DNA from: Gemmatimonadales bacterium
Lineage (GTDB): Bacteria; Krumholzibacteriota; Krumholzibacteriia; LZORAL124-64-63
NCBI GenBank assembly: GCA_019038745.1
Contig: JAHOYV010000024.1
Span: 59,324 to 123,323, forward strand
Length of the DNA stretch: 64,000 nt
Direction of reading: 5' to 3'
The notes under the pieces are model-generated. The model saw only the letters and a list, made by a program, of their open reading frames with translations. It did not search any database and was not told where the DNA came from. Position numbers and translations under genes: made by a program. This document shows, piece by piece, positions 36,864 through 45,749 of this stretch. Each line of letters starts with the position of its first letter. The first letter of the stretch is position 1.

Positions 36864-39635
36864 TTACTTGGCCAGAACAACCCTTTGCGAAGATACCTGA
36901 CTGTCAGGACCTTTTACCCGCACCAGGTATACACCGCTGGAAGCGGACCGACCGTTGTCGCCACATCCGTCCCAACTCAAGGTACCTCGGGTTTCCAGTA
37001 CCGGTGCGTTAAACAGGGTACGCACCCGGTTTCCACGCAGATCGAACACTTCAACCTGGAGATGCCCTGGTTGGGTGAGGGAATATTCCAGATTCACTCG
37101 GGGATTGAAAGGGTTGGGCCACGCCTTCAAGCGGGTTATTGTCGGTGCAGGAGTATTTTCCACCGCAACAGCATAATACAGGTCGCCCGATCCGAAGGCA
37201 ATGCCGTCAATATAAAAGCCCTGTTCGAACACTCCGGCATCCGAACCAAAATTCAAGCGGAACTGGAAGTCGGCGTCGGCATATTCCGAGATGTCGAAAA
37301 CGGTGCCGTGCCAGCGACCGGAATCACCACTCCAGCCCGCGTCTCCACCGAGGCCGCCAAGGGCGGGATCGGTGTAACCTTCGAGGGGCATCAACAGAAC
37401 AAAACCATCGTTTCCGGATACTTCCAGGTTCACGCCGTCAAAACCGGGCTCCGTGGAACTGAAGTAATGAAAACTGAGAAAGTAGTCTTCGCCGGTCACG
37501 CCGCTGAGATTGTAAACGGGACTTAGCAGCGTATCATATTCGTCATCGCCGTAGTCTCCATCCATGCCGATACCCCAGCAGTCCGAGGATTCGAAAGCGC
37601 CGCCGGTCACGTTGTTCGGGGGAGAGTCATGGGTCCAAAGACCCACATCGGCCACAAAGCCACCGTCGTCAAAACCGAAGTTCTCCGAAACGACAGGCAG
37701 CAAGGGGTTGACCACTACATCGCTGGTCCGGCCGGCAGTGCTGACCACTTCAATCCGGGCGCCGAAACCGGAAGCTCCATCGAACAGTAGCGTGAAATCG
37801 TAAAGGGCGGGCACATTGATGCTGAAGACGCCGGTGGCATCGGAGGTATCGCCAGTCACCGGTTGATCAACGGGAGTGACCAGGACACCGGATACGGGCC
37901 CCTCCGGACCTCGGATCTGGCCGGTGATGTTGATTTTTTCAAGCGGTGTCAAAACCACGTCCTGCAACGTGGCCGTGCCTCCGAGGATGGACGGAATTAC
38001 CGTCTCGTCATGGTAGAAATAGGAAATGAATTCCAGCGTGACCAAACCTTCCACCAGTGGCAACTGCCAATGGCCCGTATCGTCGGACAGAGTGAAGGAA
38101 CCATGGTTGGCGACCTGTACCATGACATCGGCGACGGGCAACCCGGTGATTTCATCAGTGACGGTTCCCTGGACCAGGCCGATGATAGTGTCGGCGTGGG
38201 CAAAGGCTTCCACCAGGTTGGGCCTGGTGCCGATGGCGTTGCCGCTGACCATTGCCGTCCCGGTTTCGCGTAGAATATCCCTGGCCAGGCGGGCGTCCAT
38301 GATCACACCCCAGTCGGCCATGACCATGCCCTGAAGACTGGTCACCGCACCGGTGACGATGGGGGAAGCACTGCTGGTGCCGCTGAATGCCGAAGTGTAC
38401 CACTCGGTTTCATCGCCCGTTTGCAGATCACCGTAGCCGGCGGCCGTGACGTAATAGCCCCACCCGTTGAGATCAACCCGCGAGCCGTTGTTGGAAAAAT
38501 CTGCGCTGTAAAGCTGGCCGCCTGCAGTGGCGCCGCACATGATCGCTCCACTATCGCGAACCGTGCGGTCGAAAAGACCCAGGTATTCGGGACCGTCCAG
38601 GTTTTGATAACCATTGCCGGCCGCTTCGCACACGATGATGCCCTTGGCCGTGGCCAGGCGGATGATGTCGAAGTTGTCGGGCCAGTATTCCATGGGAACA
38701 TAGCCGAACTGTCCGTTTCCGTCGGCATTGGGACCCGGAGCGTGCAGTTCGATCAGGATCAGGTCGCCACGTTGCAGAACATCCACTGCCGCAGCCAGGG
38801 CTCCGGCGGTGCTGATGGCTCCAATGGATGAACAGCCCACCGAACAATCGGGAGCAATGCCGGTCACACCGAAGCCGTTGTCATGTCCACGAATTTCACT
38901 GAGCACGGCGGTGCCGTGGTTTCGCCAGCCGAGGTCGTTGATTTGAACGCCCAACTCGGCCACCGGCGCCGGCAAATCCTCGTGAGACCAAAGCCATCCA
39001 CCTTCCACATCGATGACTGTAATGCCCGCTCCCGTGGAACCTCCCTGGGTACGCATGGACAAGGCGCCGATACCCAGGGGAGCATCGTCCAGATAGTCCT
39101 GGTAGCTCTCGAAATCAGGAGTGCTGGCCGCAAATTCAAAATCTTCGGGAGAGCCGCCGGATTGGGAGATTTCCGGAACCGCGCCGGTGAAGGCATCGAA
39201 GCCTTGGGCGGCTGGCACGGCCACGGGCTCCAGAAAGGCCACCTCCACGGCTGGGTCGGAATTCAAGGTGCCTACCAGTTTCAGCAGTTGGGATCGGTCG
39301 AGGCCGTGGGCTTCCAATTCGAAATAGCGGCTGAGCTCGCTGTCCTGCATGTTTTTTGAAAGACCAGTAAATCGCGATTGGACAAGCGCATTAGGTAATA
39401 AGTGTTTCACTGCCTGGGCCAGACGTTCTGGAGACACGATTTTATGGTCCGCCGATCCAGTGGCCATTTTTACGACCACGACTCCGCTGGGGGCGGTGGT
39501 TTGCATTTGAATCAAACCGTTTGCCTGATGATTGATCGGGGCAGATAGACTGCTTCCCCCAGCCAAAACAAGCGCCAGAACAGTCAAAAGAGCGGTGGTC
39601 AGGCGGAACTTCCGGCCCAAAAGCATGAAAGTCAT
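36864..39635 (-). CDS. Secreted subtilisin-like (S8) serine protease with FlgD-like C-terminal domain
   Basis: From the ATG at 39635 (923 residues), where GAGGGA lies five bases upstream; longer frames lack a site. A signal peptide (TTALLTVLALVLAGGSSLSA) and a propeptide of about 130 residues precede the protease domain. The catalytic residues are Asp209 (TVIDVEGGW), His240 (NHGTAVLSE) and Ser421 (SGTSSASP), with Asn341 (AAGNG) for the oxyanion hole. A carboxypeptidase-regulatory-like fold follows (GTVTDEITGLPVADVMVQV), then a jelly-roll-type region and the C-terminal NPFNP...SGVYLVRV...VVLAK domain shared with four other proteins here. It is exported and probably surface-attached. It converges on the autotransporter gene, 91 bases apart; cleavage of that passenger is only speculation. 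Confidence 0.92.
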   Translation of the reverse strand: MTFMLLGRKFRLTTALLTVLALVLAGGSSLSAPINHQANGLIQMQTTAPSGVVVVKMATGSADHKIVSPERLAQAVKHLLPNALVQSRFTGLSKNMQDSELSRYFELEAHGLDRSQLLKLVGTLNSDPAVEVAFLEPVAVPAAQGFDAFTGAVPEISQSGGSPEDFEFAASTPDFESYQDYLDDAPLGIGALSMRTQGGSTGAGITVIDVEGGWLWSHEDLPAPVAELGVQINDLGWRNHGTAVLSEIRGHDNGFGVTGIAPDCSVGCSSIGAISTAGALAAAVDVLQRGDLILIELHAPGPNADGNGQFGYVPMEYWPDNFDIIRLATAKGIIVCEAAGNGYQNLDGPEYLGLFDRTVRDSGAIMCGATAGGQLYSADFSNNGSRVDLNGWGYYVTAAGYGDLQTGDETEWYTSAFSGTSSASPIVTGAVTSLQGMVMADWGVIMDARLARDILRETGTAMVSGNAIGTRPNLVEAFAHADTIIGLVQGTVTDEITGLPVADVMVQVANHGSFTLSDDTGHWQLPLVEGLVTLEFISYFYHDETVIPSILGGTATLQDVVLTPLEKINITGQIRGPEGPVSGVLVTPVDQPVTGDTSDATGVFSINVPALYDFTLLFDGASGFGARIEVVSTAGRTSDVVVNPLLPVVSENFGFDDGGFVADVGLWTHDSPPNNVTGGAFESSDCWGIGMDGDYGDDEYDTLLSPVYNLSGVTGEDYFLSFHYFSSTEPGFDGVNLEVSGNDGFVLLMPLEGYTDPALGGLGGDAGWSGDSGRWHGTVFDISEYADADFQFRLNFGSDAGVFEQGFYIDGIAFGSGDLYYAVAVENTPAPTITRLKAWPNPFNPRVNLEYSLTQPGHLQVEVFDLRGNRVRTLFNAPVLETRGTLSWDGCGDNGRSASSGVYLVRVKGPDSQVSSQRVVLAK

Positions 39636-39768
39636 GATTTCCCTCAGCATTAATTGTGTGAATTTGGTGGCGAAAATGGGGCGACCACCTCGATACATAC
39701 ATTATACCAAATTTTTGATGCAAATGTCAGGATGATCAGGAAAATTAGCCCCGAAAAGTAATTTAATA

Positions 39769-41130
39769 TTATTTCCCGACGGTCCCAGTTGAGGGGTTTC
39801 CAAGCTCGGGAAATATACTGTGGAGCTTGTTTCCCCACTGATTGCCTTCTTCAACCCTGCCCATCCGCTTCAGCAGTTCCGCGCCTCCCCGCCACGCGGC
39901 CCATTCGGCATCGTTGGCCTTGATCACGTCGATGTATATGCGCATGGCTTCGCCCACATGCCCCAGACGATCCTCCAATCGGGCCAGCCCGCAGGAGGCC
40001 CCGGTATAGGTGGGGTCGATCTGCAGGGCTTGCTGGAAAAGAGCGCGGGCATCTTCGAACCGGCCCTCCTCCATGGCAGCCAGACCAAGATAGCGCAGCG
40101 GATACAAGGAAAAGTGGCGGGGCGAGATCGGACTCGGGTCGAAATCCTCGCCTCCATCGCCAAGGGTTTCCAGGCGGGCGATTCCCTGGCGACGCCGTTT
40201 GGCCGATCCGCTCTCCTGAGCCGCCGCCATGGCCAGTAGCGCCCGGCCGTGGAAATAACGCAGTGAGGATGGTTCCCCGAAACGGGCAATCGCTTTTTCA
40301 CACGTTGCCAGAGCCGATGTAGAACGGTTCGCCGAGAGATAGGCGTTGGCCAGCAGGGCATACGCCTCCGCGCCGTATCCACTGCCTGCGGTCTGGGCCA
40401 CGGTGAGTTGATCCATCAGGTCGACCGCGATCTCGAGCTCGGCTACAAGTTGTGAGAAACCCTTGACGGGCATGACCTCATCCGCCAGGTAGACAGCGAA
40501 TTCCAGGGCGAGCTGGAAATGGAAAAATGGATCCTCCGGGGTCTCGGCAATGGCCTTGTGCAGCAATCGACGATTGCGTTCGCTTTTGCCCTTTTCACGT
40601 CGGTTGGAGCTGCCCGAGTGTTCGATCCGCAGGTCGCTCTTGAGAAAGCGGCCTCCGTTGCGGTCAGCCAATTCCAGAAGCGATGGGACGATCTGCTCAT
40701 GTACCAGGAAGCGGTACCGCACCTCGGGATGGCTGCGAAAGATGCGTACCTTTTCGTAGGTCTGGTCCGGTACACCCTGTCCTGTTTCCCGGATTCGGAC
40801 GTAGTAGGCCAGAGCTTCGTCATCGTCGAGTATCCGCCTGATGACTTCGGAATTGATGTCCGCAAGGATTTCGTCGGAATCCAGAATGAGGATCCAATCC
40901 GCAGTGGCCGCTTCGAGGGCAACGTTGCGGGCAGCAGAGAAGTCGTCGACCCAGGGGAAGTCGATGATCAAGGCCCCATAACTCTCGGCTATCGAACGGG
41001 TCGTGTCCGTGGAACCGGTATCGACGACTATCATCTCGTCCACGACACCCTGCACCGAGGCCAGCGCCCGGCCGATGGTCTCCTCTGCGTCGCGGACTAT
41101 CATGCACAGCGAGAGGGCGTTTTTCCCCAT
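39769..41130 (-). CDS. Family 2 glycosyltransferase with TPR tail
   Basis: A 453-residue cytoplasmic protein. Residues 1-230 are a GT-A fold of family 2: LSLCMIVRDAEETIGRAL, EMIVVDTGSTDTT, FSAARNVALEAA and the DxD-like ILDSDEI that binds the nucleotide sugar's metal. The C-terminal 200 residues are tetratricopeptide helices (EGRFEDARALFQQALQIDPTYTGASCGLARL). Such fusions are common among enzymes that glycosylate cell-surface polymers or proteins. It lies divergently from a membrane glycosyltransferase gene. Donor and acceptor are unknown. Confidence 0.88.
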   Translation of the reverse strand: MGKNALSLCMIVRDAEETIGRALASVQGVVDEMIVVDTGSTDTTRSIAESYGALIIDFPWVDDFSAARNVALEAATADWILILDSDEILADINSEVIRRILDDDEALAYYVRIRETGQGVPDQTYEKVRIFRSHPEVRYRFLVHEQIVPSLLELADRNGGRFLKSDLRIEHSGSSNRREKGKSERNRRLLHKAIAETPEDPFFHFQLALEFAVYLADEVMPVKGFSQLVAELEIAVDLMDQLTVAQTAGSGYGAEAYALLANAYLSANRSTSALATCEKAIARFGEPSSLRYFHGRALLAMAAAQESGSAKRRRQGIARLETLGDGGEDFDPSPISPRHFSLYPLRYLGLAAMEEGRFEDARALFQQALQIDPTYTGASCGLARLEDRLGHVGEAMRIYIDVIKANDAEWAAWRGGAELLKRMGRVEEGNQWGNKLHSIFPELGNPSTGTVGK

Positions 41131-41518
41131 GGTTCCATCCCTTGAGGTCCGTGTTGCGTCATTGGAGCGGTGCGGCGAAAATCGACGCGGGCACCAAGTT
41201 GTTCAGATGGAATTTATCCGCGGTCTACCGGCATAAGCAATCGGAAACTAATCGGCGCAAGGCATTTTTCGCTGCCGTTGTGGTGGGTTGCCGTTCCCCC
41301 GGGGGAATATCCTGGGGAAAGAAACCGGCACGAAAGGGAGTCTCCAAAGAAAGCCCTGAAGCCCTCTGCCTGTCACCGACCAGAGAAGCGGGCTGCTTTG
41401 TGACAACAGATTTGTTGTTGCAGATGTTTACACCGCAGGCTTTTACTGCCATGTATTAGGGTCGAAGTCATGTCGGGATGGACGTAATCATCAAGCTGGA
41501 TACGAGGGAGGATTTCCG
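41131..41518. other. Divergent intergenic region
   Basis: About 390 bases between the two glycosyltransferase genes, which point away from each other, so both promoters should be here. No clear -35/-10 pair, operator or RNA gene was recognised. Confidence 0.4.
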
Positions 41519-43003
41519 TTGACTGCTGGTCGAATCGGTTGGGTCTCAGGACTGCTTTTTCTCATCGCCTGGATTTTACTGTTTCCGGCCGAACCCTGGA
41601 ACGTCGATGCCGATATCTATGATTATCTTTCCGTTGCGCGAAACCTGCTGGAGGGTGACGGCCTAAGCAACGATCTGATCTATCCCATGACGACGGCTTT
41701 CGACTGGGGACGCCAGTTGCCGCAGCCGCTTCTGCACCGCCCGGCCGGCTACCCGATCCTGTTGGTGCCCGCTGTGCTGGCGACCCGCGGTGACCCCGTG
41801 CGGGCGCAGCAAACGGTTCGGGTACTGCAGTTCGGTTTTTTAATTCTGATCGTCTGGGCTGGTTTGGTTGGTTTTCAGCGGCGGGATGTGGGTTTTGCCG
41901 GGCCGGCCTGGTTGCTGTTGTTGTTCAGTCCGTACCTGGGGGCCGCTGTAACCCGGGGCTGGGTGGAAATCCCCTGCGCATTGGTTCTGCTCGTTCTGTG
42001 GTTGCGATTGAGAGAGCATAATTCTTCTTCAGCCGGTCTGCAGAGGGCACTTGTCGACGGCGCGCTCATCGCTGGATTGACCCTGTTGCGAAATGACCTT
42101 CTGTGGGTGCCGGTTCTCTGGTGGCTGGCTGCGGTTCTGCTTTCACCACATCGCCGGCAGCTCGGTGAGTTTCGTTTCTGGCGATATCCGGCAACGGCCT
42201 GCGGCGTTTGGCTCGTGCTGACCTTGCCCTGGTGGATTCATGTGACGCTGGTCGCCGGTTCGCCGTTTTTCAATCCCATGTCGTATTCGCTCCAGCTCGA
42301 TCTCGGAACGAACTGGTGGAATTATCCCCGTCTGCGGGGGCTGGAACCCGAATCGGCCCTCAGCAATTTGCGCCATAATTTTTTACCCGCCGTCATCAAG
42401 ACCCGCCACGGGTTGCGCTATTTCTTCGAGACACTCGGTTGGTGGCTGCCTTGGTCGATCTGGGCCGGAGCCGTTGCACTCTGGCTGAATTCCCGGCTTC
42501 GCCATCGCGGTCATGGTGTTTTGCGGACAGACCGGCCGATCGTGTTGCTCGGCGTGACTCTCGTTGGAATGGCCCTGTTCTATGCTCTCATATCACAGGA
42601 AGTCAGACATCTGTTGGTGTTGTTGCCGGTATTGGCCTGGGAAATAGTGATGATGATGGCGCAGCTCACATCCCGGTGGGAAACACACAAGAGGTTGGGC
42701 GCTCCGATACTGGCTGCCGTAGTCGGATTGGCAATCGTTGTTGCGCCACCTTCCATGCCGGCAGAACAGCAACGCCTGGAAGTGAAAAAGCGCCAAGCGG
42801 TAAGGGTGGAAGAACTGGCCGGGGAAGTGGACAACTGGCCACCGGGACCAATTTTCACCGACAATGCCGCCGTCTGCTGGTTGACCGGCCGCACCGGCGT
42901 TTGGCGTCCTTTGAATTCCGACGTGGAGGAAACCATCAGGGAAACTGTTCCCGGCATGCGCGCTGCCCGCTGGGCCAGGCTGCAGGCACCAAGATCCGAG
43001 TAA
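41519..43003 (+). CDS. Polytopic membrane glycosyltransferase (GT-C/GT39-like)
   Basis: A 494-residue protein starting with TTG; GAGGGAGG lies eight bases before it, and no ATG upstream is in frame. About ten hydrophobic helices. The first outside loop has DADIYDYLSVARNLLEGDGL, with acidic residues placed as in PMT/ArnT-type enzymes, followed by LLHRPAGYPILLVP. The last 100 residues form a soluble domain (PIFTDNAAVCWLTGRTG). It would transfer a sugar from a lipid carrier on the outer face of the inner membrane. It is the same broad class as the partial gene at 1-914 but not a close copy. Confidence 0.8.
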   Translation: MTAGRIGWVSGLLFLIAWILLFPAEPWNVDADIYDYLSVARNLLEGDGLSNDLIYPMTTAFDWGRQLPQPLLHRPAGYPILLVPAVLATRGDPVRAQQTVRVLQFGFLILIVWAGLVGFQRRDVGFAGPAWLLLLFSPYLGAAVTRGWVEIPCALVLLVLWLRLREHNSSSAGLQRALVDGALIAGLTLLRNDLLWVPVLWWLAAVLLSPHRRQLGEFRFWRYPATACGVWLVLTLPWWIHVTLVAGSPFFNPMSYSLQLDLGTNWWNYPRLRGLEPESALSNLRHNFLPAVIKTRHGLRYFFETLGWWLPWSIWAGAVALWLNSRLRHRGHGVLRTDRPIVLLGVTLVGMALFYALISQEVRHLLVLLPVLAWEIVMMMAQLTSRWETHKRLGAPILAAVVGLAIVVAPPSMPAEQQRLEVKKRQAVRVEELAGEVDNWPPGPIFTDNAAVCWLTGRTGVWRPLNSDVEETIRETVPGMRAARWARLQAPRSE

Positions 43004-43026
43004 TCAGCCGCTGGGAAGACGGAAAT

Positions 43027-43506
43027 CTATTCCGGCCATTCGAAATGATGCCCCAGGCATTCCACCGTTCGATCCCTGTCCAGCGTGTTGACCACCACCG
43101 AAATACTGTTTACCGAGGAGCACACCGTCAACGCGTCTATGCCGTCCACACACAGGGCGGAGAACACCTGGGTCGCCAGTGTATGTTTTTCCAGAAAGTG
43201 GGGACCATAGAGGGTAAGGATGGCTATCGGCGCTCGGGTTTCCAGCTTCATCGGCGAAAATTCGACCTTGATCTCTTCGAGTATATGCCTCTCGCGGGCC
43301 AGATTTTCCGTGGACAGACAGAAGGACATATTCTTACTGCCGTCGGCGCCGTTGCCCACGCTCAGGTACGCCAAGGAAATCCCCACTTCGCCGAACTTGC
43401 CCAGTATCCCACAAGCCTGACCGGGTTGCCAGTCGAAGCCCATTACTTCAACCAGTGCCAGGTTGGACTTTTCTATCAGGCCGCCGCACTGGATCTTCTT
43501 GTTCAT
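43027..43506 (-). CDS. Tandem ACT-domain protein, last gene of the hydrogenase operon
   Basis: A 159-residue protein with two ACT-like halves (about 15-80 and 88-155): QACGILGKFGEVGISLAYLSVG and APIAILTLYGPHFLEKHTLATQVFSAL...VNSISVVVNTLD. The layout resembles the regulatory tail of aspartate kinase, where such pairs bind amino acids, but no kinase domain is attached. Its ATG overlaps the end of the histidine kinase gene by four bases, so the two are translated together. It could be a small-molecule sensor for the kinase or the operon; that is inference. It converges on the membrane glycosyltransferase, 23 bases apart. Confidence 0.7.
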   Translation of the reverse strand: MNKKIQCGGLIEKSNLALVEVMGFDWQPGQACGILGKFGEVGISLAYLSVGNGADGSKNMSFCLSTENLARERHILEEIKVEFSPMKLETRAPIAILTLYGPHFLEKHTLATQVFSALCVDGIDALTVCSSVNSISVVVNTLDRDRTVECLGHHFEWPE

Positions 43507-44876
43507 TTCGCAGCCTTTCTTTCCCGGCCAATTCCATGCTTCGGCAGAGTCACCGTAAATTTCGTCCCTTGGCCGAGGGTGCTTTGCAGGGAAAGGAATC
43601 CTTCCAGGTCGGTAACGAATTTTTTGACGATAGGCAGCCCCAGGCCCGTACCCAGATTGGTCATTTCAATGGCTTCCTGGGAACGATAGAATTCATCGAA
43701 GATGCGCTCGGTGTCGTCGGCTGCGATGCCGATGCCCTCGTCCTCCACCTCAAGTCTCACTCGCTTACCCAGATCCTTCAACCGTACCGACACCATGCCT
43801 TCATCCTTGTTGTACCTCACGGCATTGCTGATCAGATTGCTGATGACCTTTTCGATCATGGAGCGAATGGTTGTGAGTTCCAGGCCGTCTTCCGGTATTT
43901 CCAGCCGAATCCTCTGCCCCCTCCGGGAAGCAATGTCTTCATGGTTGGCCACGATGCGGGCCAAAACCGCAGACAAGTCGATCGTTCGCAGGTGCTCCTG
44001 CTTGACCACTCCCCCGCGTGTCAGGTCGGCAAGATCCCTGACCATCCCCGTGGCCTGCTCCAGGCGTCCGACAGCTCGGCTGAGCATGTCCTCCACCGAA
44101 TCGTTCATCCGGGAACCCCCCAATTCCAGGGCGGTTTCGACGGCGCTCTGGGCCGTACTGATGGGACTCTTTACCTCATGGGTGACGAAGCGGAAAAAAT
44201 CCATCTTGGCCTTGTCGGCGACCACCAGTTCCATCTGCCGGGCCACCAGTTCATCCTTGATGGTCCGGTTGTGTCTCATGATCCGCGATCCGATGTAGGC
44301 CGAGAACAACAGAACCAGCCAGAACGAAGCCAAGGTCACCAGAAGGTAGGGTAATTCGTGGGCGGCCTCGCTGACACTGGGACTGTGGAAGTGCGGCAGC
44401 CACCCCAGGTACTCGCCCAGGGCCTCGGCCGTGAAAAGGATGATGGCCAACCAGGCGATCTGGAATATCTCTCCCCCCTTGAACAGCAGACTGGCGATGA
44501 TGACGTGAATCACGTACAGAAAGTGAAGTGGATTTTCGACCCCGCCCGTCAGGCTGATCAGGGCAGTCAGTACCAGCAGGTCGCCAAACATCTGCAGCTT
44601 GACGACTTTGATTTCCTCGCTGATGTCCTGCGGAGGAGTCCAGTAGTTCCGCAACACGTAACCGGTGTTCAGCCCCACCAGAACCAGCACCATCGTCAAA
44701 AGCGGGGTCAACGGAAGAGAATATGAAGCCACCACATAGGCCAGAAAAATCGCAATCAAGGCTCCGGCCGCCGCCACCCAACGCAGCTTGTTGAACCAGT
44801 CCAGGCGTACTCGCAATGAGGCCGCTGAGACGAACTGGGACGACTCGGGAGCAATCCTTGCCGGATCCTTGGGCAA
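43503..44876 (-). CDS. Membrane histidine kinase within the hydrogenase operon
   Basis: A 457-residue kinase starting with TTG (GAGG six bases upstream). The N-terminal 190 residues hold about six membrane helices with almost no loop outside, so the signal is probably sensed in or near the membrane. A coiled coil leads to HisKA (FFRFVTHEVKSPISTAQSAVETAL, phosphorylated His) and HATPase (NLISNAVRYN, DEGIGIAADDTERIFDEFYR, GTGLGLPIVKK). There is no receiver domain. The lone receiver gene 23 bases upstream is the obvious partner. The position between hydrogenase and ACT genes suggests a link to redox or hydrogen state. Confidence 0.9.
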   Translation of the reverse strand: MPKDPARIAPESSQFVSAASLRVRLDWFNKLRWVAAAGALIAIFLAYVVASYSLPLTPLLTMVLVLVGLNTGYVLRNYWTPPQDISEEIKVVKLQMFGDLLVLTALISLTGGVENPLHFLYVIHVIIASLLFKGGEIFQIAWLAIILFTAEALGEYLGWLPHFHSPSVSEAAHELPYLLVTLASFWLVLLFSAYIGSRIMRHNRTIKDELVARQMELVVADKAKMDFFRFVTHEVKSPISTAQSAVETALELGGSRMNDSVEDMLSRAVGRLEQATGMVRDLADLTRGGVVKQEHLRTIDLSAVLARIVANHEDIASRRGQRIRLEIPEDGLELTTIRSMIEKVISNLISNAVRYNKDEGMVSVRLKDLGKRVRLEVEDEGIGIAADDTERIFDEFYRSQEAIEMTNLGTGLGLPIVKKFVTDLEGFLSLQSTLGQGTKFTVTLPKHGIGRERKAAK

Positions 44877-44899
44877 CCGCTACCTCATTCCTGGCTCAC

Positions 44900-45295
44900 T
44901 CAAATGCCGGCCGGCAAATGTTTCCTCACCATGTCCACGAGCTTCCTGGGACTGATCGGTTTTTCCAGGAATTCGCTCACGGGCAGGAAATCCTTGTCCT
45001 TGGCCGGATCAAAATCGAAGCCCGTCTGGTCCGCCACCGCGGTCAGCATCAGGATTGGAATATCCTGCGTAGCCTGATCGCCCTTCAATTCATACGCCAC
45101 CTGAAAGCCCTCGTCAACCTGGCTCATCATCACATCCAGAAGAATCAGGTCGGGACTTTTCTCGCGGGCTAGAACCATCCCACGCTTCCCGTTCTGGGCA
45201 TCGATCACTTCGTGGCCCTCGTTCTCCAAAGTGACCCGGATGATTTCCACCAGGTCGATATCGTCATCGATGACCAGGATCGTTTTCCTACTCAT
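44900..45295 (-). CDS. Single-domain response regulator within the hydrogenase operon
   Basis: A 131-residue receiver without any output domain. It has acidic residues Asp10-Asp12, phosphoacceptor Asp54 (LILLDVMM), Thr85 (LMLTAV) and Lys112 (FLEKPI). An insertion of about 17 residues (FDFDPAKDKDFLPVSEF) sits between Thr85 and Lys112, longer than in CheY. Its start overlaps the maturation protease gene by eight bases. Without an output domain it must act by protein contact, as a phosphate relay or on a diguanylate cyclase, a flagellar part or the enzyme itself. Confidence 0.9.
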   Translation of the reverse strand: MSRKTILVIDDDIDLVEIIRVTLENEGHEVIDAQNGKRGMVLAREKSPDLILLDVMMSQVDEGFQVAYELKGDQATQDIPILMLTAVADQTGFDFDPAKDKDFLPVSEFLEKPISPRKLVDMVRKHLPAGI

Positions 45296-45740
45296 CAGAC
45301 TGAACCTCCGCTTGAATAATGGAAATGACTTGCGGCACCGCCGACGCCACGGCGTCCGACAGCCCGCAGTTGATCTCGATCCTCTCCGGCTCCACCCCGA
45401 CGATCAACACTTTCTCGGGCATCATACCCAATTGCCCGGCCATGGCAAAAGTTTCGGCCAGGCCGAACCCGTGCATCGAAAGGTGGTCGGATTGGATTTT
45501 CACCTTCACCTCGTCCGGCCGGAATCCCGACACCTGGCCGGGTTCCAACCCCATATGGGCAGCATCGATTATTACGTTGAGCTCACCGGGAGCCAGGCGA
45601 TCGACCAGGGACAGCGCATCCGTATGGGCATCAAAGAGTTCCGCACCGGGGAAGAGATTATCTTCCCCGATACGTTCCAGGACGACAGACCCGACCCCGT
45701 CGTCCCCATAAAAAGAATTGCCGACCGCGAAGATCTTCAC
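45288..45740 (-). CDS. [NiFe]-hydrogenase maturation endopeptidase
   Basis: A 150-residue protease of the HyaD/HybD/HycI family, which removes the C-terminal tail of the large subunit once nickel is in place. It starts with GTG (AGGG upstream). The family motif GNSFYGDDGVG opens the protein, and likely nickel contacts are Asp14, Asp59 (VIIDAAHMG) and His90 (SMHGFG). The large subunit just upstream ends in DPCISCSVH plus eight residues, the expected substrate. Spacing to that gene is nine bases. The accessory hyp genes are not in this window. Confidence 0.92.
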   Translation of the reverse strand: MKIFAVGNSFYGDDGVGSVVLERIGEDNLFPGAELFDAHTDALSLVDRLAPGELNVIIDAAHMGLEPGQVSGFRPDEVKVKIQSDHLSMHGFGLAETFAMAGQLGMMPEKVLIVGVEPERIEINCGLSDAVASAVPQVISIIQAEVQSDE

Positions 45741-45749
45741 ATCACGACC